From an uncultured Pseudomonadota bacterium (GTDB lineage Bacteria; Desulfobacterota_B; Binatia; UBA9968): DNA of 6,384 nt. Position 1 is the first letter of the stretch; every line of letters starts with the position of its first letter. The stretch spans positions 1-6,384 of the forward strand of contig CAMLCX010000291.1 in the NCBI GenBank assembly GCA_946478635.1. The letters are read 5' to 3'. The position numbers and the translations under genes were made by a program. The notes under the pieces are model-generated. The model did not search any database and was not told the DNA's origin. It saw only the letters and a list, made by a program, of their open reading frames with translations. Of this stretch, positions 1-5,380 are shown in pieces.

Positions 1-1632
1 CAGCACCTCGCCGTTGCCGACCGTCATCTCGATGCCGACCGCTTTTTGGATGTAGCGCTTTTCGTTGCCCGGCAGGTCTTGCACCATTTCGGCATCGCAT
101 TCGCGGACGGTCGCCGGATCGAAGATGCACAGATCCGCCGCCATGCCGCGGCGCAATAGGCCGCGCTCCGGAAAGCCGAAGATCGACGCGACCATGAAGG
201 TCAATTTGCGCACGGCTTCTTCCACGGTCATGATTTGCTTCTCGCGCACCCAGTAGCCGAGCAGGCGCGTCGCGTAGCCGAAACCCGCGTCGTAAATCAA
301 ATGCGCGCCGGCGTCGGACTGGCCGACCAGGACGTACGGGCTTTTGATGATTTCCGCCACTGCTTTTTCATCGCCGTTGGTGCTGGAAGTTTGGAACTCG
401 GTATCCAACCCTTCTTCCAACGATAGATCGAGAAAGGCGTCGATGACGTCTTGGTTACGAATCTTGGCGATCTCCGCCACGCTCTTTTTCTCCAGATGCT
501 TGTTCTCCGGTTTGACTGCGTTAATTAGATAGACCAGATCCCAGCGCCGCGAGAAGCGCGACGATTTTTTCTCTTCCACCGCCTCGTAGCGCATCTTCTT
601 GCGCGTCTCCGGATCTTTGATCGCCTTGATGCGCTCTTCCAACGGCAGAAACAGAATCGTCTTCCAGGTCGGCAGATCGTCGAACACCTGGGCGTTCTTC
701 ATGGTCAAACGGTTGTTGAACAGGCGCGCGTTGCACAGCGGATAGGACTGCACGCCGCGGTCGATGGTCTCGCCGGCCAAATCCAACAGCTCGCGCCATT
801 CATTGGGCTTGTCCCAACGGTGCGTGATGCTCTGCCAGATCACCGGCCGGCCCGAGCGGCTGGAAATCTCTTCAAACAATTTGACGCTCTCGCGCATGGG
901 CACTGACACGCCGAGCGAACCGCGCGAAATTTGAATGGCCCCCTGATTGATTTCGCCGAGCGCGCAGGCAAGCTCGATGATCTCTTCGTCGGTGGCGAAG
1001 CGGCTCTGAATCGGCGTGCCGTTGGCATACATGTGAACGGGATTTTGATTGGTGGAAAAACCGGCGGCGCCGGCGCGCACGCTGGCTTTGAGAACTTCTT
1101 TCATCTGGTGGATTTCCGCCGGCGTTGCGGCGCGCTCGATGGAAGCCTCGCCCATGACGAACTGGCGCAGCGCGCAGTGCCCCACCAGGGAGGCGACGTT
1201 GACGCCCAGCTTGCCGCGCAGCGCGTCGAGATACTGGCCGAACGTGGTAAAGCCCCACGGCACGCCGGCCCTTAAAGCCGGCAGCGTAATGGCCTCGACG
1301 CGCTCAAAGCTTCTCAAGATCGTATCGCGATCCGGTTCCTTACAGGGCGCCAACGACAAGCCGCAGTTGCCGGGGATGACCGTCGTCACGCCGTGGTAGC
1401 ATGAAGAAGTCGCCAGCGGATCCCACAAGAGCTGGGCATCGAGATGCGTGTGAAAATCGATGAAACCAGGAGACACCGCCAGGCCATCGGCATTGACGAC
1501 GCGCGCCGCGCTACCGTTGATGCGGCCGGTTTCGACAATGCGGCCGTCTTTGACCGCTACGTCGCCGAGATAGGACGGCAAGCCACTGCCGTCGTAAATG
1601 CGACCGCCTTTGATGAGAATGTCGTATGCCAT
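1..1632 (-). CDS. N-acyl-D-amino-acid deacylase (D-aminoacylase)-like amidohydrolase, 3' end outside window
   Basis: I translated 544 codons from ATG at 1632 down to the window edge with no stop, so the C-terminus is missing. The family (Amidohydro_3, D-aminoacylase-like) hydrolyses N-acyl amide or cyclic amide bonds in the cytoplasm. Visible signs, in order: the N-terminal composite beta-sandwich segment (YDILIKGGRIYDGSG, residues 3-17), the metal-binding GFIDFHTHLD (H61, H63), GNCGLSLAP with C90 matching the metal-binding Cys of D-aminoacylase, VGHCALR (151-156), AGAAGFST (187-194), GQSDAGAH with D440 as the catalytic Asp candidate, and the return to the sandwich at RGMAADLCIFDP (495-506). 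The two mid-domain metal histidines of classical D-aminoacylase are not obvious: the matching stretches read QISRGS and IWQSITH. It is already longer than the roughly 480-500 residues of classical enzymes. The start is supported by a strong Shine-Dalgarno site. The family call is firm, but the substrate is unknown; a hydantoinase-like or other amidase role is possible. Confidence 0.9.
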   Translation of the reverse strand, partial: MAYDILIKGGRIYDGSGLPSYLGDVAVKDGRIVETGRINGSAARVVNADGLAVSPGFIDFHTHLDAQLLWDPLATSSCYHGVTTVIPGNCGLSLAPCKEPDRDTILRSFERVEAITLPALRAGVPWGFTTFGQYLDALRGKLGVNVASLVGHCALRQFVMGEASIERAATPAEIHQMKEVLKASVRAGAAGFSTNQNPVHMYANGTPIQSRFATDEEIIELACALGEINQGAIQISRGSLGVSVPMRESVKLFEEISSRSGRPVIWQSITHRWDKPNEWRELLDLAGETIDRGVQSYPLCNARLFNNRLTMKNAQVFDDLPTWKTILFLPLEERIKAIKDPETRKKMRYEAVEEKKSSRFSRRWDLVYLINAVKPENKHLEKKSVAEIAKIRNQDVIDAFLDLSLEEGLDTEFQTSSTNGDEKAVAEIIKSPYVLVGQSDAGAHLIYDAGFGYATRLLGYWVREKQIMTVEEAVRKLTFMVASIFGFPERGLLRRGMAADLCIFDPATVRECDAEMVQDLPGNEKRYIQKAVGIEMTVGNGEVL

Positions 1633-1637
1633 GGGGG

Positions 1638-1645
1638 TCCTCCCT
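1638..1645 (-). promoter_or_regulatory. Ribosome binding site of the D-aminoacylase-like gene
   Basis: The minus strand reads AGGGAGGA followed by five C residues and then ATG at 1632. This is a near-ideal Shine-Dalgarno sequence at a good distance (5 bases), and it fixes the start codon. Confidence 0.85.
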
Positions 1646-1665
1646 GCGTCGTAAACGTGAAATCG

Positions 1666-1695
1666 AGCTTACAGAGACGGGTAGTCTGCTGTCAA
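1666..1695 (-). promoter_or_regulatory. Candidate sigma-70-like promoter for the D-aminoacylase-like gene
   Basis: On the minus strand a perfect -35 hexamer TTGACA (1695-1690) is followed after 18 bases by TAAGCT (1671-1666), which matches the -10 consensus at only 3 of 6 positions. Transcription would start near 1659, giving a leader of about 27 bases that contains the ribosome binding site. The geometry suits a gene transcribed separately from the helicase upstream. The weak -10 makes this tentative. Confidence 0.4.
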
Positions 1696-1701
1696 TCGCT
1701 A

Positions 1702-1738
1702 GCCCGAACTGGTTTCTATTTCTCAGTCGGCTTCGGGC
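1702..1738. repeat. Perfect 7-bp inverted repeat, possible stem-loop
   Basis: GCCCGAA at 1702-1708 is the exact reverse complement of TTCGGGC at 1732-1738, with a 23-base loop. It lies just upstream of the candidate promoter of the minus-strand amidohydrolase. It could be a weak hairpin at the end of the helicase transcript or an operator. There is no T-run on either side, so I do not call it an intrinsic terminator. A 7-bp match with a long loop could also be chance. Confidence 0.3.
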
Positions 1739-1759
1739 GCTGCCGTTCGCGCAGGCAAT

Positions 1760-1791
1760 CCCCGGATTTCGCTACGCTCCATCCAGGCTGC
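1760..1791 (-). repeat. CCGGAT-type interspersed stem-loop repeat
   Basis: The minus strand reads GCAGCCTGGATGGAGCGTAG (1791-1772) and continues CGAAATCCGGGG. The ends CCTGGAT and ATCCGGG pair as a 7-bp stem with one mismatch around a short loop containing AGCG-TAGCG. From memory, this closely resembles a short interspersed motif of the form GTAGCCCGGATGGAGC...AATCCGGG seen between genes in many proteobacteria. The hairpin is read from the sequence; membership of that repeat class is recalled and was not checked by search. Confidence 0.5.
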
Positions 1792-1800
1792 AAACCGACC

Positions 1801-1817
1801 GGTGCGCATGGCGCACC
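1801..1817. repeat. Perfect 7-bp hairpin GGTGCGC-ATG-GCGCACC
   Basis: GGTGCGC (1801-1807) and GCGCACC (1811-1817) are exact reverse complements around a three-base loop, making a compact and very stable hairpin. Followed by CCACG, it resembles GGTGCGC...GCGCACCC(T/C)ACG elements that I recall as recurrent intergenic repeats in several bacterial groups. It starts 9 bases after the preceding CCGGAT-type motif, so the two may form one composite element. No T-tract follows on either strand, which argues against an intrinsic terminator. Confidence 0.6.
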
Positions 1818-1826
1818 CCACGAAAA

Positions 1827-1853
1827 CTTTGCGATCTTTGCGTTCTTTGCGGC
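1827..1853. repeat. Three tandem 9-base units (CTTTGCGNN)
   Basis: The units CTTTGCGAT, CTTTGCGTT and CTTTGCGGC lie head to tail (minus strand: three GCAAAG-ending units). The sequence GTTCTTTGCGGC, spanning the last unit, recurs exactly at 1913-1924. Runs of this GCAAAG form are, from memory, common between genes in several uncultured-rich bacterial groups and often give spurious ORFs. The period of nine keeps any frame open, which explains the false small ORFs across this gap. Confidence 0.7.
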
Positions 1854-1894
1854 AATTTTCCGATTCCGAATCTTACCCTTCTTCGCTTTTCGTT

Positions 1895-1907
1895 GCGGCT
1901 CGGCCGC
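1895..1907. repeat. Perfect 5-bp inverted repeat GCGGC-TCG-GCCGC
   Basis: GCGGC (1895-1899) and GCCGC (1903-1907) pair around a three-base loop, 33 bases past the helicase stop codon. On the minus strand it is the first strong hairpin after the helicase stop and could stabilise or pause the transcript. The bases after it (AACGAAAAGCGAAG on the minus strand) are not a T-run, so an intrinsic terminator is not supported. The short length in GC-rich DNA makes chance plausible. Confidence 0.3.
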
Positions 1908-1939
1908 GCCGGGTTCTTTGCGGCTGAATCGACCCGTGC

Positions 1940-4900
1940 TCACGACAGCAGCAATTCCAAATCCTTCCGCGTCAGATTGTGCAGCAGGCTATTATCGGCG
2001 CTGATGATCGCGTCGGCGAGATCGCGCTTGGACTGCTGCAGCTCGAGGACTTTTTCCTCCACGGTATCGCGGGCAATCAAGCGGTAGGCGAACACCTGGC
2101 GGGTCTGGCCGATGCGATGGGCGCGGTCGATGGCCTGGGCCTCCACCGCGGGGTTCCACCAGGGATCGAGCAAATAGACGTATTCGGCCGCCTGCAGGTT
2201 GAGACCCAGACCACCGGCCTTGAGGCTGATCAGAAATAGTTTCACCTCCGGGTCGTTCTGAAACTGCTCGACCCGCGCCTGGCGATCGCGCGTGCGACCG
2301 TCCAGATAGGCATAAGAAACCTTGTCCTTGTCGAGCCGGTTACGCACGATCCCGAGCAGGCTGGTAAATTGCGAGAACACCAATATTTTATGATCCTCCT
2401 CCATGACCTGATCGAGCTGGGCCAGAAGCGTATCGAGCTTGGCGCTGGGCTCGTCGATCTTTTGCTTGTCGATCAGCGCCGGATGACAGGCGGCCTGGCG
2501 CAAGCGCAGCAACGCTTCGAGCACTTCAAATTTGAAGCGGCCCGATCCGTCGTCCGAGGCGCTGTGTAATAACCGCGAGCGGTAGTAGTCGCGCAGCTCG
2601 GTATAGAGTTTTCTTTCCTTGGTTTCGAGATCGCAGTAAATCGTCTGCTCTGTTTTGGCGGGCAGCTCTTTCGCCACTTGCCCCTTGGTCCGGCGCAGTA
2701 TGAACGGTCGCAGCGCGCGCGCCAGTAGGCCGCGCGTGGAGGCGTCCGGATTCCTGCCGACGGAGCCGAACACCGAAGCGCCGCCGAGCATGCCCGGATT
2801 GAGAAACTCGAACAGGCTCCAGAGCTCGCCCAAATGATTTTGCACGGGCGTGCCGCTGAGCGCCAATCGATGGTCGGCATGGATCAGACGAGCCGCCTTC
2901 GCCGAGAGGGTGCTGGCATTCTTGATCGCCTGGGCTTCGTCCAGGATGCAGTAGTCGAACTTCACGTCCTTCAAGTGCGGCGCGTCACGCGCCAGCGTGC
3001 CATAGGTTGTAATGATGAGATCATAACCCGCGAAGCTCTCCTTCGGATGACGGCGGCCGGCGCCGAAGTGTTCGAGGATTTTTAACTCCGGCGCAAAGCG
3101 CGCGGCTTCCTCGCGCCAGTGAAACACCAGGGAGCGCGGTACAACAACGAGCGACGGTCCCCGTGTCGCAGCCGGATCGCCGTCACGCTCCTTGCGGCGC
3201 GAATGCAGCAAGGCCAACACTTGAATGGTCTTGCCCAGTCCCATGTCGTCCGCAAGACAACCGCCCAGTCCGAAGCGCTGAAGAAATTGCAGCCAGCCCA
3301 GCCCGTCGCGCTGGTAATCGCGCAAAGTGCCGTGAAAGTTGGGCGCCGGATCGACGGCTGCGACGCCGGCAAATCCTTGCAGCTCGTCGCGCACGTGCTC
3401 GAACAGCGGATCGACGCGCACCTCCGGTTCGCCGGCGAGCAGCATATCGAGAAGCCCCGCTTGCGGGCGGGTGAAGCGCAGGCGCTCGTTGTCGTTTTCG
3501 CCGAGACCCGCGAGCAAGCGATACTTGGCGAGCCACTCTTCGGGAATGATGCCAAGGGAGCCGTCATCCAGCCTGACGGTGTGGTCGCCGCGCTTGATCG
3601 CGCTCAACAGTTTCGGCAACGACACGACCGCCTCGCCGAAATCTGCGCTGCCTCCGAGATCGAACCAATCCACCGCGGAAGTGACTTCGAGGCGGAGCGC
3701 GCCGGCGTTGCGGTAAAGCTTGCCTTCCGCCTCGACGCGCCAGCCTTCCTGAGCGAGAGCGCGCACGACCCTGGGAACTCGCTCCGCGGGAAGCTCCAGG
3801 GCCGCATCCGCCGATCGTTGAACCGTGCGAAAACCAAGCTCGGTGAGCCGCGCTTGAGCCGCGTTTTCGGCTTGCGGATCACGCCGGATAACCCGCCGCT
3901 GGTCTTTTTGATAAACGCTATGCTGAGTCAAATTCGCCGCGACACGGCTGCTCTCGTAGTTGAAGGACAACTCGCCGACGACACTATCGCGTCCCCAGGC
4001 ACTATGTTTTGCGGACTTGATCACCAGACTCGGTTTGGGCGCCACGGCAATGGTTTCGAAATGCAGTTCATCGGGCAGGTCGATGCCGGGTAGGCGTGGC
4101 AAACGAATCAACTCGTCGAGAAATTCGTCGGCATCGCTCCTGGCAAAAACGATCGAAGACCGCGCGCGCAGCAAGGAAATCCAGGCAAAGGCGCCGAAAT
4201 CGTTCAGCCGGGCGACACGGCTGCCGTAAAACACCAGACCGCCGGCCACGATCAGCTCCGGCTGCGCCAGCGACATTTCGTCACTTCCACGTTTCAACAA
4301 TCCAACCAGCCGGTAATTTTTCCGGCCCTCGGTAAGAGCAACCCGGAGACAAATCTCCCAGGCTTCGCCGTCATCCCACTCGAGCGGAGTCAATGGGTTT
4401 TCGTTGGCCGACGGCCGCAGGACGCAGCGCCCGGTGGCGCACATCCACGGCAGTACGATCTCCCATAACGCCGGAGTGAGCGGATAATCGCTGCTCGAGG
4501 AGGCATTCGCCGAATAGGAAGAGTATCCATAGCTCGGGTGATCTTGAGCACCGAGAAGCGTCGTGAGAATACGCCGGTCCCTATTATCGCTCAGAGATCC
4601 AACGTCATGGCGGTTGAATCTCTTTAATTTGAGCTTGCCCCAGGCGCCGTCCATTTTTCGCTCGGTGAGGCCGATTTGGACGATCAACTCGCTGTTTGCC
4701 AGCGTGTTCGCGGCATCGATGAAATAGTGCAGCACTCGCTCGGACCGGGCACCGCTAACTCTTCGCTCTTCGTTCGCTTCAAACTGAGTCCGCAAACTGA
4801 GCAACTGCTGCTTCCAATTGGCAGCCAGCAGATCCTTGGCGTTACGACGCGATGCCGGGACTTTCTTCGACACGGGCTCAGGTGCCACACCCCGTAGATG

Positions 4901-5209
4901 GGGTGCCGCGATCATGTTTAAGCCGGTCAAAAATCCGCTCTGTTCCGCCGCCAGGAGCGCGGCCCAGATATGCTTGCAGGCCTCTTTCGTTCTCTCGAAT
5001 AACGGGCAGGTACATGAGACATGGACCACGTGCTTGTCGATGGAGACGCGCACGTCGTAGAGATAAGAACCCTGCACACCCGCGTGCAGCGACGTGGCAT
5101 CTCCTTCAAGGAAACTCACCGCGCCGCGCAGGAAGTAACGCCGGCCGCGCTCCTGCGAAAATCGCTCGACCTGATTGAAAAACCGCGCGGTCAAAGCATT
5201 GCCCATCAC
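1940..5209 (-). CDS. SNF2-family DNA-dependent ATPase/helicase with N-terminal SWIM zinc finger
   Basis: Complete gene of about 1089 codons. SNF2 proteins are superfamily 2 ATPases that translocate on double-stranded DNA and remodel protein-DNA complexes without true strand separation. A SWIM zinc finger (C66, C68, C78, H80; CxCx9CxH) lies at the N-terminus. Residues about 90-620 are a long family-specific region, with a Ser/Tyr-rich stretch near 226-241. The motor follows: DYQRDGLGWL (631-640), Walker A DDMGLGKT (654-661), VVVPRSLVFHW (688-698), DEAQ (757-760), LSGTPVQN (784-791), then the second lobe with ILVFSQF (942-948), SLKAGGLGLNL (995-1005) and DRAHRIGQ (1028-1035). It ends in LTRKDLELLL, typical of complete bacterial SNF2 proteins. 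All motor motifs are intact. Numbering assumes GTG at 5209; ATG at 5206 is the next codon and at least as likely. An in-frame TAA at 5216-5218 rules out a longer form. No Shine-Dalgarno site is seen, so initiation may be weak or leaderless. The role is probably in DNA repair or transcription recycling; nothing nearby ties it to a defence system. Confidence 0.95.
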   Translation of the reverse strand: MMGNALTARFFNQVERFSQERGRRYFLRGAVSFLEGDATSLHAGVQGSYLYDVRVSIDKHVVHVSCTCPLFERTKEACKHIWAALLAAEQSGFLTGLNMIAAPHLRGVAPEPVSKKVPASRRNAKDLLAANWKQQLLSLRTQFEANEERRVSGARSERVLHYFIDAANTLANSELIVQIGLTERKMDGAWGKLKLKRFNRHDVGSLSDNRDRRILTTLLGAQDHPSYGYSSYSANASSSSDYPLTPALWEIVLPWMCATGRCVLRPSANENPLTPLEWDDGEAWEICLRVALTEGRKNYRLVGLLKRGSDEMSLAQPELIVAGGLVFYGSRVARLNDFGAFAWISLLRARSSIVFARSDADEFLDELIRLPRLPGIDLPDELHFETIAVAPKPSLVIKSAKHSAWGRDSVVGELSFNYESSRVAANLTQHSVYQKDQRRVIRRDPQAENAAQARLTELGFRTVQRSADAALELPAERVPRVVRALAQEGWRVEAEGKLYRNAGALRLEVTSAVDWFDLGGSADFGEAVVSLPKLLSAIKRGDHTVRLDDGSLGIIPEEWLAKYRLLAGLGENDNERLRFTRPQAGLLDMLLAGEPEVRVDPLFEHVRDELQGFAGVAAVDPAPNFHGTLRDYQRDGLGWLQFLQRFGLGGCLADDMGLGKTIQVLALLHSRRKERDGDPAATRGPSLVVVPRSLVFHWREEAARFAPELKILEHFGAGRRHPKESFAGYDLIITTYGTLARDAPHLKDVKFDYCILDEAQAIKNASTLSAKAARLIHADHRLALSGTPVQNHLGELWSLFEFLNPGMLGGASVFGSVGRNPDASTRGLLARALRPFILRRTKGQVAKELPAKTEQTIYCDLETKERKLYTELRDYYRSRLLHSASDDGSGRFKFEVLEALLRLRQAACHPALIDKQKIDEPSAKLDTLLAQLDQVMEEDHKILVFSQFTSLLGIVRNRLDKDKVSYAYLDGRTRDRQARVEQFQNDPEVKLFLISLKAGGLGLNLQAAEYVYLLDPWWNPAVEAQAIDRAHRIGQTRQVFAYRLIARDTVEEKVLELQQSKRDLADAIISADNSLLHNLTRKDLELLLS

Positions 5210-5238
5210 AATGGCTTAACGTAGCACTGCCGGAAAGT

Positions 5239-5268
5239 CTAATCCGTGCGCACGCAAATCTAGATTAG
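5239..5268. promoter_or_regulatory. Nested palindromes in the divergent promoter region, candidate operator
   Basis: CTAATC (5239-5244) pairs exactly with GATTAG (5263-5268). Between and overlapping them sit two perfect 10-base palindromes, CGTGCGCACG (5245-5254) and AATCTAGATT (5257-5266). The stretch is 30 to 60 bases upstream of the helicase start, on the far side of the gap from the amidohydrolase start. Such symmetry in a divergent intergenic region is typical of a dimeric regulator site, but no regulator gene is next to it, so the role is inference. Confidence 0.45.
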
Positions 5269-5324
5269 CTTGCCGGTTTTGCGCCAACGATCCTTGCGCG
5301 ACCGCGACCAACAGCTCCGATTCA

Positions 5325-5354
5325 TTGACAATCTCACGATCTCCATGCGACAAA
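5325..5354 (+). promoter_or_regulatory. Weak candidate promoter for the amidohydrolase-2 gene
   Basis: A perfect TTGACA -35 hexamer (5325-5330) lies upstream of the plus-strand gene. The only -10 candidates near the right spacing are poor: GACAAA at 5349-5354 with an 18-base spacer matches at 3 of 6 positions. Transcription would start near 5361, just downstream of the ATG codons at 5345 and 5360, consistent with the GTG start at 5381. This is low confidence because of the poor -10. Confidence 0.2.
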
Positions 5355-5370
5355 ATCGCATGGCAACAAC

Positions 5371-5375
5371 GGAGG
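5371..5375 (+). promoter_or_regulatory. Ribosome binding site that selects GTG 5381
   Basis: GGAGG sits five bases before GTG at 5381. The in-frame upstream ATG codons at 5345 and 5360 have no purine-rich site before them, so this site decides the start in favour of GTG. Confidence 0.8.
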
Positions 5376-5380
5376 CAGCC

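Noticed and set aside
1801..1817. Perfect hairpin as an intrinsic terminator of the helicase gene
   Set aside because: No T-tract follows the stem on the minus strand (CGGTCGG follows), and the element resembles an interspersed repeat more than a terminator.
1716..1943. Minus-strand 75-codon frame directly after the helicase stop
   Set aside because: Its sequence is the translated repeats (NAKIAK pattern) and low-complexity basic residues; no ribosome binding site and no family resemblance.
1444..2087. Plus-strand frames of 153-186 codons across the 1633-1939 gap
   Set aside because: They overlap the 5' end of one gene and the 3' end of another on the opposite strand, and their middle is the translated tandem 9-base repeat (FAIFAFF pattern), a known source of spurious ORFs.
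3119..4093. Plus-strand open frame of 324 codons inside the helicase gene
   Set aside because: It is antisense to the well-supported SNF2 coding region, has no recognisable family signature, and long antisense frames are expected opposite GC-rich genes.
1940..5209. SNF2 helicase as part of a defence system such as DISARM
   Set aside because: No methyltransferase, phospholipase D, nuclease or other defence partner is next to it; both neighbours are metabolic hydrolases.
5345..5362. ATG codons at 5345 and 5360 as starts of the amidohydrolase-2 gene
   Set aside because: Both are in frame, but neither has a Shine-Dalgarno site, whereas GTG 5381 has GGAGG five bases upstream and leaves only nine residues before the conserved IIDADGH motif.
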